64,000 bases of DNA from NCBI GenBank assembly GCA_022494885.1, contig JAGVSM010000922.1:496001-560000 (forward strand). Direction: 5' to 3'. Positions 48,101-58,900 of this stretch are shown here, piece after piece. The notes under the pieces were generated by a model, which saw nothing but the letters and a program-made list of their open reading frames with translations, had not been told where the DNA came from and did no database searches. The stretch is from Micrasema longulum. Its lineage: Eukaryota > Arthropoda > Insecta > Trichoptera > Brachycentridae. Positions within the stretch are counted from its first letter, which is position 1, and every line of letters begins with the position of its first letter. Position numbers and translations under genes: made by a program.

Positions 48101-51100
48101 CAATTCAGGGACGAAGGAGCATATGAAGCAAGTGAGGCTGAGCCTCACTAAGAAATCACTGCTATTCACCAGTACCTAATATGTATTTTAATTTGCATTA
48201 TATCAACACATTATGAAGATAAAAAACTAGCAACCAATATAAAAATGCTCAATGATGCCCACAAACATGGTCCGTACTGTGTTACTTACTGTAGGTACCT
48301 ACTTAACAGTATACATATTATATTTATCCTTAAAATCTGAGCTTCGCTGGAAATTTGGTATCAAAGATGCCACTGCATCAATTAAAAAAATAAAGGGGAT
48401 TGCCAGCTGAAATATAGAACATATGATTCAGTCAAACAATACTCAAATATCATAACAGGGACTGACATCTAACAAAAATCATGTGAGTCAGTCAAACAAT
48501 ACTCAGATATCATAAAGGGGATTGCCAGCTGAAATATAGAACATATGATTCAGTCAAACAATACTCAAATATCATAACAGTGACTGACAGCTAAAATAAC
48601 CTTTGTTTTTGTTCCAGTTACTGTCCTTATTCTAACTACACAATTTTTTGTTAATATCATTTTCCTTTTCTCCCTGACAAGATTTTTTAATAGAAACGAG
48701 TTGTGTTACGGTAGACCAATCATCATCATCATCACAAACTGCCCATGTTGATTCACTGCAGGACTTAGGCCTTGTCCTGTCTCCTCCACTCTTGCCGATT
48801 CCGCGCCGTCCTCATCCACTGTCTACTTGCAAATCTCAGAGTATCATTTGACCATCTCATTGGTGGCTGACCTCGGTCTCCACTCGAGAACATGCTTTCC
48901 CCATCTATCATCAGATATCCGAGCAATATGGCGGGCCCATTTCGATATCAACCAACCGATCCTTTCCATCACATCACATACTTCGGTTTGACTACTGATC
49001 CAATCATTTCCCTTTCTATTATCTTAATGGTATTTCAAGCATAACGAGTTCCATACATCTCTGTGCAGCTTGCAATTTATGAAAAGACTACTCGGGCAGA
49101 GTCATAGTCTCCGTGCCGTATGTAAGGATAGGTAGGACACATTGGTAGATTGTTAGACAGTGGACACATTGGTAGATCAATATAGAAAGGTTACATTAGA
49201 ATATAAACTGGTACCTGCCTCTATCAAACAAAGATCAGCATCCTTTTTTTCATTGTAGTTTCCGTGAACTTCAATACTGTTTGGAGAACGTTCAGCTCCC
49301 AACACATTAAGATTTGTCATTCCCGCACGGACTATTATATCAGATATATCAAATCTAAAAACCTTATCGCCATCACTAAAAATTCCAAAAATACATTTTT
49401 TAAGTTAAAACTAAATCACCATCATTTCCCTATCCACACCAGGTGGCGCATAGGGTTCTGCATTAGTACTTTTGCAGTGTATATATATCAATTTTATAAT
49501 ATGAAAGGTAAATCAGTCTTACACATCAGGTGCCCAGTCTAGGTACAGTAAAATATTTCAGTATATAACCAACTTTAAGACCAATACCGAAATAAGCTGC
49601 ATTTGGTTTACCAATGCAGAGCCCTTGGCACCATTAGGTGCGGACAGGGATATTCACTTATTTGCAGTCAGCATTACTGTATAAATTATTTAACCAATTA
49701 CATGACTGTGGATGAGGGGGAATAACATTTCAAATACATCTTGTGACAGTAAATAAATTCCCAAACATGTGCATACGAGTATACATATATGCATACATGT
49801 AATATTCACATGTTATTTTTAGGAACAGTTTCACGAATCAGTTTAATTTGTGAATTAATAGTATTCTTCTTCTCTAAGAGCCTTGTCAGGTATCCCCAAC
49901 GTTGGCAATCACTCTGGCAAAAGTCTCTCTGTCTCATGCTGCCCAGAAAATTTGCTCTAGGGTCCTAAAGCCAGTCCAGTCTCATATATTTCGCAGCCAG
50001 GACATCTGTCTTCTTCCAGCCCTTCGGTGACTCTCAATTTTACCCTTCAAAATTAAATGAAGCAAGTGTTACAAGTGTTACACATTATTTGCCCCAAATA
50101 CAAATTATTATAAACTTTTAAGGTGATTAAGAGTTTTCTGTTTGTTCTAGCTGGACTTAAGATTTTTAATTTCATTATAAGGTCTGTCCAAGATATGCAT
50201 TCTGCGATGCTACCACATCTCAAAAGCTTCCAACCTGTTCATAGTGTTCACCTTCAGAGTCCAAGTCTCACAGCCATACAACAATACAAACCACACGTAA
50301 CACTTTACCAATCTTTGCCTTATTTTAAAGTTGAGATTTTAATTGCAGAAGAGGGATTTCATTTTGTTAAAAACAGCTCTTGCTGCCTGAATTCTGCATT
50401 TCATTTCTATATCTGGGTCGAGGGTCTCTGTTAGAATGCTGCCGAGGTACTTAAACTTGTCCACCTTTTCAATGTCACGACCCTTCAATTGGAGCGAAAA
50501 TGCGTAGTCAAGTCGTCAAATGTATTCATTTTTGGACTTTCCTCCACTCCTTGCATGTACTTACTACTCAGTGGGAGTGGGAGTAGAGAGGCATGTGGAA
50601 AGCTCTGAATATCTCAAGTGATGAAAACCATGTTGTTCCTAATATGAGTACCTAAACTGTTATATCTTATGTTTGATAGTTGTTGTGAATTTTTATAATG
50701 AAAATTTAAATGTTCATGGAAGCAGAGAGAAAGGGAGAAAAGTAGAGTAGCAATACAATGCCTTCTCTTTTTTATGTAGGTACTTTTTATTTAATATTTA
50801 TATTTTTACTTTTTTAGAATTCAATTATTTTTCCCCTCTCCTCCTGCATTCGTAATATATTAGTGTGAAATCTGTAATTGGTCTTACTTTTTTTAATTGT
50901 TCTTTTGTACCTTGTTTTATATAAAGACTGTATGATTTCATTAATAAATTAATAAATAGCAAAAGTAAAATATCTGTGTTACAGTTTTAAAAATAATCTT
51001 TCAAAAATTAACATATAATAAACTATTGTTATTATTATCAATATTGTTTATGTTTAAAGCATTAACTTTTTTGTCAAACATTTTAACTAATGTTATTAAA

Positions 51101-54100
51101 TATATATATTGAGAGAATGTCACATAGCTTTAATGTTTGCATAAAGAAACACATGAGATCTTTAAATAACAATAATTTTTTAGAGTTATCCTATTATCTT
51201 GTAAATTCCAATCACGATTTTAATAAGTATACATTCAAATACTAAAAATGGACTTAAATGAAATAACATGAAGCTGTTTCACATTGAAAAATCTATTAAA
51301 AATAATACTCCCCCCCTAATAAACAGTCAAATATCTTTTCAATATAGCCTAGTTTTCAATTTAAAAATTAACTCTTCTTCCCAAACCCCCCACCCCCACC
51401 AATTCACCAGCTTCATAAATATTATTAAGGTAATTTCTGAAAATATATAATTAGATTAAAGTCAGGTGTATTTGGATTAAAAACACATCAGTTTGACATA
51501 AAATACTAGACTAAAATTGAGCTTTAAAAATTGTAAACAAAATTGCATTGGTGAACATATGTACAAGACGATGTCATAACATTAACCAAAAAAACTGACA
51601 TACATAAATATAATTCTAGACAACAACACTGCCACATTAAAAAAGCAAGGACAAACACAGGACAATAAAAATACTAACCAATGGATTTAAACCTTACAAT
51701 GACTCCCTTATCTTGCTACTTACAAAATTACATTAGAGACAAATTACAAAACAACCTAAAAAGCACATTATGACATCAACCAGACGAGACATAACAGGAG
51801 GTTTATTTTAACTATAAATAATCAAAAAATATTGTACGTTAATGATGAAATTATGCTTACTTTCCAAGACAACAAGAGGCAGAAGTCAAAACATATCGGG
51901 CTGTCAGCAGAGACCCGGGGCATTGGTAACCCCAAATGACGTTTAAGGGAGCCGTATCCGGATCCACACGTTGAAAAAGGGCTACCTAAATTTTGAAAAG
52001 TTTTTTAGACATTTTGTTACATTCCTCGCAAAATAATAGTAAGAATAATTAAAAAATTTGTGAAAAGTTAGATTGACCCTTCATTCAAAACATGAATTAA
52101 AAAAATAAATTTAAAAATATACTTCACATTTTTTTATTTATTTATGAAACATATAATGCAAAAATTACATATTATACTCCCAGGAGTTATTAGAAACTCA
52201 TTTGGGACCGTACATAAGAAAAAACTTTTTTTTTTGAAAATACATAATATCATACAAATTAATACATCCGAAATAAAAAGAAAACATTATTGTATAAGAA
52301 ACATAAAACACCATCTTATATAAACTACATTAATAATTATTAATATCAAAAAGATGTAGGAAATATTTTTTAATTGCGACACTTCTGGATTTTTTATTCA
52401 GTTTTTCGTGTCTTAGCTCATCAGGCAGTTTATTATATTCGGAATGGCCAATATTTTCCAAGGACCTACTGCCAAACTTTGTTGAGCGAAACTTAGACAC
52501 ATGAAGATTCCTTGAATAATGCGTATTGTAATTATGAATATTATGACCAAATGTGTGTTGATAGAATTCACAAAAACGTGTTCTGGCGGAACATTAAAAA
52601 TAAGTTTTTTGAATTATAAACGCAATATGCTGTGACTCAAAAACATTTTATGTGCGTGCGTATCATGTTCCGCACAGCAATGGCGCTGTAATGGCAAAAC
52701 AGCATATGTGTAAGTTGTCCTGGTAGAATGCAGTATTCTGTCACTACCTACTGAAGTTTCTTTTTTTGCGCTTACAGTATTGTGTCATCATCAATTTCTT
52801 GGGATGTAACAATAGAAAAGTTCATATGATGTAACTAGACGAATGGAATTGATTGTCCAAAATGATGCATCTACAGTTACCGCATGCATAACCATAATAC
52901 AGGCGCACTGTTTTTGGCATAAAACTAATAATAACTACACATGTTATGATACAATAGCAATATTAAGAATAACAATCCAAAATAAGAAATATCAATAAAT
53001 ACAATTAATAATATATTATATTGATACACAATGTGTTTAATGTGTATTTCGGGCATGTTTCAAAATAATGTTAAATGTTTCCTTCGGCACGTGTCACCCA
53101 GAACATTATTTTTATTATTTTTAATGTAAAAAATAAATACATAAACTATACAACAATAAATAAATTAATTGTTCACAATATGTAGTTACAAACATAATCC
53201 AATTCACAAAATATTAGAATCATTAAAATTAATCGAAAATAAGACAAATACATAATTGTGACAATAATTCATTATTTTATAATTTGTGTTTTAGTGTGCT
53301 TATTGGAAGCTTGGAGCTATTGCCATTGGAGCTAATAAAAAAAATTATTAACTTTCAGTGGATAAATTGATTCATTATACTAGTCTTTATTATGAGGAAG
53401 AGAGGAGTGTTTATAGAAGGGATAGAAAAGTTGGTAATTAATAAGAACAAAGGAATAATGAGACAAATATCTCAACGCAGATGAAATTAAAATACTTTAT
53501 AGAAGGGATGGAAAAGTTGATGAATAATAGACGCAAAAGTAACATATTGTGATTACAACTTACCAAGTATCTTGCAGAATTTTTCTTAGTTTGGTTTAGC
53601 ACATTCCATTTATAAAAATTTGAAGCACTGGATTCACCTTAAATTATAAGTAAAACCAATAGACAATGTTTAAGGTGAATCCATAAACAGACACATGCAT
53701 CGTTTTGCAAATATTGCATTTCCATGAACAATTCTAAATAAACAGATAGGAAATCAAAATACACATGCAAACATTCATGTTAGAATAAGATGTACCTACA
53801 TATTTTCTTTTTATATTTTTAACTCATTGCCATAGCTATACACTGGCAGACAGCTTAATAACAAAGCAGTATTTTGTTCAGATACTTGTACAAAACTTGT
53901 TTTTTCCACATTCGCTCCTAAGTGAAGCATGTGAACATATGCATAAGGCTCCAAGAGACCATATCGCTAGCTTGCACTCTCCCCTCCTCCCAAGTCAATC
54001 CCGCATCCCTTAGTTCCACCGAAAGATCATCATCGACGGTCTTCCAGGACGGTGGGAGCCCGTAAGTGTGAAGGGCTCCTGAGCCATCCGCTGCACGTGT

Positions 54101-55062
54101 CCAAGGAAGGTCCACCGCCGCACCCTTAAAACTCTCATTATAAGAAGCTGTTGCATCAGTTCTCGGACTCCAATATCAGTTATGAAATCTTGTCCTAATA
54201 TTCTTCTCATACACCTACTCTCAAACTCAGAAGTTTAGAGTTGTAGGTTTTAGTAATGTGCCAGGATTTATACCCATATAGGAGTACGGCATTATACAAA
54301 GTCAAATAATCGGCATTTCGTTTTGTCTGAATATAAACTAGAGTTTCAGATAGCGCACACTGTGTCAAAAGTTGCTCCAGCAATATCTAGGCGAATTGCG
54401 AATTCTTTGAGCATGCCACCATACTCAGTTAAGTGAAATTCCAAGTATTTAAAACTCACTTACAAAAAAGGTTTTTTTTATGTTTTAAAAAAAATATTCC
54501 GACGCTTTCTCTAGATACCTATATGGATAATTGTTTTAATAAAAACCATCGCCATCTGTGATCATGATAAAAGTCCATTAGAGAATAGAGAAAAAGAAGG
54601 CAATTACCCACTAATAGAAATGCCAAAGAGTTTGCGCTAGTAATGTGTGTACATAGAATTAGAATAGTCTATAATTCTATGTGTGTGTATTTAACGTGTT
54701 ATTGCTAATTTAAAAAAAAAAAATATTACATTTTTTTTGCACCACAACAGGCCAGGAGGCCTAATTACAGTGGTGAATTACATCACAGAGCACCCAGGCT
54801 TGAGAAAAATCACATTTTAATTTTTGTGTTCTCACCGGGAATCGAACCCGGAACCTTCCGTGCGTGAATCAAGCGTCTTGACCACTACACCACGGAGGCC
54901 GCCACTAATCACTCATCACCCATACAGTAAAATTATTTATACGATAAATTTATCGACCCATTGGCATAATTACAGACCTTGTCGTCTCTGTCGTGGGAAA
55001 CAAAATACACATTGTATCAAAATTATTAGAAAAACCAAATAAGATAATAATCTCATTTTCAT
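45166..55062 (-). CDS. SPH-C: catalytically dead serine-protease homologue with C-terminal hydrophobic tail
   Basis: Seven exons join in phase: 54978-55062 (ATG), 53574-53647, 51861-51985, 49219-49375, 47882-47995, 46565-46711 and 45166-45456, giving 330 residues. Residues 1-22 are a signal peptide (hydrophobic core LLSYLVFLIILIQCVF), followed at once by RQRR (24-27), a furin-type site. There is no IVGG activation site; the equivalent junction reads SARYL|VALF. Triad positions: His57 is Ser (residue about 90, LTSASCC), Asp102 is kept (about 142, DADLCLI), Ser195 is Ile (about 237, HDIGAPL). The tail after SYWEWINARIP is SDATYIVANK plus a hydrophobic stretch, GPI-signal-like. Intron 4 uses a GC donor (GAG|GCAGGT) and contains a repeat of exon-5 starts. 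Introns 3, 4 and 6 carry antisense or sense LINE fragments. Closest relative in the window is SPH-D. Confidence 0.92.
45660..46262 (+). mobile_element. RTE-like LINE C-terminal fragment
   Basis: Frames with few breaks read FIYLGSIITKF.DPDVEVKC, then SILLYGSETWTLKAQNMNRS, FEMWLHRRMLCIPWSDLV and, in other frames, GERGPRRRQMSWLRNIRDW. These are the C-terminal signatures of an RTE-like non-LTR element. It lies in intron 6 of SPH-C on the opposite strand. Confidence 0.75.
46980..47202 (-). mobile_element. LINE C-terminal fragment
   Basis: The minus-strand frame from 47227 ends GQKKFRFLGPKIFNMLPKDS, then DKFVKNWLLG, a jockey/CR1-like C-terminus. Its 5' side abuts the TIR element at 47203, which probably inserted into it. 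It lies in intron 5 of SPH-C. Confidence 0.65.
47203..47668. mobile_element. MITE with GCCGCCAAATA termini
   Basis: Left GCCGCCAAATAGTTAAATCA and right TGATTTAATTATTTGGCGGC are imperfect inverted ends, and the match continues with CAGCCACTCAATTG. The core includes 'tggctaggccattcattgaa' and 'aggttaggataggttgg'. A diverged internal part of the same family lies at 55468-55665, in the centre of the SPH-C/SPH-D inverted duplication. No ORF. Confidence 0.75.
48391..48600 (-). repeat. 60-bp tandem repeat made of SPH-C exon-5 splice acceptors
   Basis: About 3.5 units with spacing 60, 60 and 61. On the minus strand each unit holds a polypyrimidine/AG block (e.g. TTCTATATTTCAG) followed by CTGGCAATCCCCTTTATG or a variant. 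The true exon 5 (from 47995 downwards) starts CTAGCTGTCCCCTTTATG, and the intron before it also shares 'gtttgactaaat...'. The units are therefore partial copies of the intron 4/exon 5 junction, each a potential decoy 3' splice site, without the rest of the exon or a donor. Confidence 0.85.
48720..49190 (-). mobile_element. LINE C-terminal fragment (RTE-like)
   Basis: Minus-strand text with breaks includes 'LPILTYGTETMTLPE', 'GWLISKWARHIARISDDRWG' and 'VLEWRPRSATNEMVK', a widespread insect non-LTR C-terminus. A 'catcatcatcatcac' stretch marks its 3' end. It lies in intron 4 of SPH-C. Confidence 0.7.
49415..49660. repeat. Inverted pair of (GAT)-tailed SINE 3' ends
   Basis: 'aaatcaccatcatttccctatccacaccaggtgg' (minus tail) and, 150 bases on, 'aatgcagagcccttggcaccattaggtgcgg' (plus tail). 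Both belong to the SINE family seen at 37985 and 58430. They lie in intron 3 of SPH-C. Confidence 0.5.
49860..50560 (-). mobile_element. RTE-like LINE fragment
   Basis: The minus strand carries, with frameshifts, '...KFKYLGSILTE', 'CEMQNSGSKSCF' and 'RLELEGEHYEQVGSF' shadows, then 'CRNGTLARVIANVGDT'. The part 49900-50040 resembles the minus copy of the 'RRRQMSWLRN' region found in plus orientation at 46100. It lies in intron 3 of SPH-C. Confidence 0.55.
50600..51860. other. Intron 3 of SPH-C, no further feature
   Basis: AT-rich, with a LINE-like plus-strand 3' tail near 50870-50960 ('tataaagactgtatgatttc' then 'attaataaattaataaat'). No exon or structured repeat could be supported. Confidence 0.4.
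52125..52620 (-). mobile_element. LINE C-terminal fragment, related to the 425-1960 LINE
   Basis: The minus strand reads 'FRSTKFGSRSLENIGHSEYN' and KLPDELRHEKLN, matching 'STKFGTRSLQYIGFKEFNKLP' at the end of the first LINE. The 3' end is near 52125-52145 (ATTTATTTATG). It lies in intron 2 of SPH-C. Confidence 0.75.
53895..54480 (-). mobile_element. RTE-like LINE fragment (left-arm copy)
   Basis: The minus-strand frame reads ILGQDFITDIGVRELMQQ, then RVRRWTFLGHVQRMAQE and RPGRPSMMIF. It is the inverted-duplicate partner of the fragment at 56560-57620, so the LINE was already in intron 1 before the duplication. A related but independent copy is at 6745-7460. Confidence 0.75.
54730..54901 (-). 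repeat. tRNA-derived SINE, present only in the left arm
   Basis: The minus strand starts 'ggcctccgtggtgtagtggt', with B-box GGGTTCGATTCCCGG, and ends in an A/T-rich tail. It interrupts 'attgctaat|cac', which is continuous in the right arm near 56121-56130 ('gtgattagcaat'). CTAAT on both sides looks like the target duplication. Confidence 0.8.
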
Positions 55063-55344
55063 ATAAAATATATTTTCAAATATTTATCAAAACATGTCAA
55101 GTAATATTATGTAACCAAAACAGTTTTAAATTAAGAGTTTTACCTCGTGTTGTCAACAACTAATTTAATTCAAACATTTAAGGGCACCAAAGTACCTACT
55201 TATTTTTTTTCATTTATTGAAATAATAAATACATTTTTCATTCATAATCACCATCATTCCATCTGCACCCAATGCTGCATAGAGCATTGCATTGTTACAT
55301 AAAATGCAGCATAGGAACCTCATTCATTTTTTACATGTTGGTGA

Positions 55345-55440
55345 GGAACACGACCACCTCGTAGCCTAACAGTCAGCGCATTAGCCAGCCATGTTAGAGG
55401 TCTCAGATTCGATTCCCGACATGGTTGACAAAAAATATTT
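55345..55440 (+). repeat. tRNA-like SINE head at the centre of the palindrome
   Basis: 'ccacctcgtagcctaacagtcagcgcattagcc' and B-box-like CAGATTCGATTCCCGAC about 35 bases apart. Lack of a matching acceptor stem speaks against a tRNA gene. Confidence 0.45.
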
Positions 55441-55467
55441 GTTTGAAATGCTGTGTTTTGCTTCCAA

Positions 55468-55665
55468 ATAGATCAATCGGTTACTTAATTGGACGGCTAT
55501 TCATTTAATTATGGCATTCAATTGAATGGCCCTAGCCATTGAATGAATTAAGATAGCTTAACGTTCAACGTGTTTGCTGGTTAAAAGCAAGACCTTTGGA
55601 AACGGCCCAACTAAAAGTCGCCCGGTTAGAATTAGTATAGGTTGAATTAAGTTATTAAGTTAAAC
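55468..55665. mobile_element. MITE remnant at the palindrome centre
   Basis: 'cattcaattgaatggccctagccattgaatgaattaagatag' and 'gctggttaaaagcaagacc' match the core of the GCCGCC-ended element at 47203-47668. The ends are worn. Confidence 0.55.
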
Positions 55666-55963
55666 TATGGGGTGGTTATGTTACTTGCGTTCATGTAACA
55701 AATAAGTGAGACACCTATGCTGCATCTTATGTAACAGTGCAATTCCCTATGCACCATAAAGTGCAGATGGAATGATGGTGATGATGATTAAAAAACATAT
55801 TTTTTAATTTTAACAAATAAAAAAAAAAAACAGGTACTTTGGTGCTTTTAAAGTTAGTTACAATTAGTTACTGGCAACACGAGGAAACACTCTTAATTCA
55901 AAATTGTTTTGGTTACATTACATTACTTGACATGTTTTGAAATTTTAAAAATATATATTTTCT

Positions 55964-58900
55964 ATGAAAATGGGATTATTATCTTATTTGATTATTCTAA
56001 TAATTTTGATACAATGTGTATTTTGTTTCCATCGACAGAGACGACAAGGTCTGTAATGATGCCAATGGGTTAATGAGTTTTCCATTTCAACAATTCTAAC
56101 TTATGAATGATGAGTGATTAGCAATGACACATTATTAAATACGCACGTTACTAGATCGAAGTCTAGTACATTTCTATTAGTGAATTATTGCCTTTGGACT
56201 TTTATCATGATCGCATTGCACGTGACGCTCGCAAAAAATACTTTCATTATTAGCAACTGAAAAGCAAAACAGATATATCATTTCAATCGTAAACACAATC
56301 CGATTTTTATTCAAGTACATGTAATGAGTGGCCCATAGAGATTAGGAATACTGGGTTTATCACATTGTTTCGTGTGAAACTATGGTTTTCATTAAAACAA
56401 TTATCTACATGGGTAGCTAGAGCGTCATCAGAAAGCGTCTGAAAAGATTGACAAATATACAAAAAAAACATTTTTGTATAAATAAACGTAATACTATTGA
56501 AATGTTTAGGAACAGTTTGTTGTTAAATTTTATTTCCATAAGTTACTTTAATAATTAGGATTTCACATAACTGAGGATGGTGACATGCCCAAAGAGTACG
56601 CAACCCAGCTAGGAATTGTTGGACCAACTTTTAACACAATGTGTACTCAATATGTATCTTTTTTGGATGATCCCGTGTAAGTTGGATTTGTTTCGAGGTT
56701 TCGGCTACCACTGCAGGAGCCATCTTCAAGTCATTGAGTTAACGGAGTGTTATGTAGAAAAAATATGTGTTTATGTACTAGTAATTTGTACCGTGTCGCA
56801 TTCAGTAGCAGGCACTTTCCGTGTAATTTTTGTAGTGTGTAGTCCTGGAAAACCATATTGAGTTTTATTTCAGCCCGTTGTCTTTATTGATGTTATTTGG
56901 GTTTCTGTGTATTTCAATTGCCTCTTTTATTATTCGTGCACTGTTATTTCTAGGTTTATGCAAAATCCTTGCTTTGAAGGCGAAAAGATGTCCCGAGTCT
57001 ATTGTGTTCCGCTATTGCTGATTTTTGTTCCGCTATTGTATTATTGATTAGTGTTTTCATTATTGATTAGTGTTCCGCTATTGCAGGTAGCCGAAACGTC
57101 GGAACGAAGCCAACTTACACGGGATACTCGGACAAAACGAAATTTTGATTATTTGACTATTTTATAATGCTGGTACTCAAATCCTGACACCTTACTAAAA
57201 CATAAAACCCCAAACTTCTGAGTTTGGGAGTAAGTACGTGAGGAAAACAAAAATATTAGGCATAAAGTGATTCGATTTCATAACTAACATTAAAGTCAGA
57301 GAACTGATGCAGCAGTCTCCTATAATAAAATGTGCTTACCATTGTTTGAATGGACTGTATAAGTCTGTCAATAAACAAATAATAATAGAGTTTTAAGTGT
57401 GTGGCGGTGGACCTTGCTTGGACACGTTCTGCGGATGGCTCAGGAGCCCTTCACACCTACGGACTCCCGCCGTCCTGGAAGACCGTCAGTGTCGATCTTT
57501 CGGGGGAACTAAGGGACGCGGGATTGACGTGGGAGAAGGGGAAATGCAAGCTAGCGATAGGGTCTCTTTGAGACGCTTACTGATGTACACATGCTCCACT
57601 TAGGAGCGGATGTGGAATAAAATATTTTTTTTGCAAAACTATCCAGATAAAATACATTGCATTATTTAAATAATGAAGCTGTCTGCAGTGTTATGCTATG
57701 GCAATGAGTTAGAAATATGAAATAAGAAAATATGTAGGTACATCTCTTTCAAACATGAATGATTGCAGTGTATTGTGATTTGCTATCTCTTTATTCAAAA
57801 TTGTTCATGGCAGCACAATATTTGCAAAACATGCTATTGAGGATACACATGTCTATTTTTTATACATCAGTGTAAGGCAGTGTTAGAATGATCAAAAAAT
57901 AAATTAGATTTTTTACATTGCCTAATGATTTACTTATATTTTAAGATCAACCCAGTGATGAAAATTTTTATAAATGGAATGTACTAAACCAAACTTCAAA
58001 AGCTTCTGCAAGATACTTGGTAAGTTGTGATCATAACACATTACTTTTAAAAATGTCTTAAATTCTTTGTTGGTTCAGTTTTACTCAATACTACTTCAGT
58101 GACGTTTATTTATTTTTGAAAATATGAACTTATGGTTCCATACATTGTATGTGTAATTAGAAAGACAATGGCATTTCAATTCTCGGGCCTTCATTCTCCA
58201 ATGGATCTTTGTTATGATAAGACAGAACGCTATGCATAAAAATGACATTGTGTGTACTATACTTGAGGTCCTTGATTCGATTCTGTGCAGGGTGGATGTG
58301 AAATATTGGTTTTGAAAGTGGTTATGCACTGCGACATTTTATTTTTCATGGGCGTTAGACTGATTATCCTACCTTCCATGTATCAAAAAGGATCCAGGAT
58401 ACATTGAAATTGGAGTTCCAATGCAGTTCCTTATGCATCACTGGGTGTGGATGGACAAACGATAATGATGATGATTTTTTTATGTCTGTTTTCCTTCAAG
58501 GTAGGAGTGTATGAAATAATGGACAAACAGCAACAGGCTAGGAAACAGGGAGTCTGGGGTTACCGTTGTCCGGGAGCTCTGATCACTTGTCGTTATGCTC
58601 TGACCGCTGTACCTTGCTGCATAGGAAAGTAAGCTGTTTTTTTTATTGTCTAATTATTTAAAACTACCCATAAGGGTATATGTATACATATTTTAAGGTC
58701 TGGTCTTGTTATGTCTCATCTGGTTAGAGTTGTCTTCGTGTGTTTTTTCAGGTTAATTTTAAATTTGTCTTCAGTGTAGTTTTTCAAGTAGTAAGGTAAG
58801 TCATTGTAGTGTTTAAGTCCATTGTATACTATTTTCGTCATTGCTTTTTGAATGGGGAAGTGTTGTTGTCTGGTATTATATTTGTGTAAGTCAGCACTTT

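Larger units (their letters stand above)
53545..55340. repeat. Left arm of large inverted duplication
   Basis: Reverse-complement matches to 55690-58048 run in order: signal exon (54978-55062 against 55964-56048), 'acaccttgtcgtctctgtcg'-type flank, 'tgataaaagtcca' block, LINE fragment, 'ctcattgccatagc' block, exon 2 (53574-53647 against 57946-58019) and about 30 bases past its donor. Gaps are explained by a SINE in this arm (54730-54901) and a MITE in the other. The inner end is a SINE tail ('aatcaccatcattccatctg'). Confidence 0.9.
55063..55963. promoter_or_regulatory. Shared 901-bp intergenic region between divergent SPH-C and SPH-D
   Basis: The two ATGs (55062 minus, 55964 plus) face away from each other. 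The parts next to each ATG are inverted copies of one ancestral upstream sequence, so both genes should carry the same core promoter. No single TATA or initiator site can be singled out by eye. The middle (about 55340-55690) is filled by a tRNA-like SINE head and a MITE remnant. Confidence 0.6.
55690..58048. repeat. Right arm of large inverted duplication
   Basis: Reverse complement of 53545-55340, with the same order of blocks. It is interrupted by a MITE (about 56668-57127) that the left arm lacks. Outer similarity stops about 30 bases beyond the exon-2 donor. Confidence 0.9.

Noticed and set aside
48391..48600. CRISPR-like regular array
   Set aside because: The repeats are contiguous 60-bp units without spacers, in an insect intron, and derive from an exon junction.
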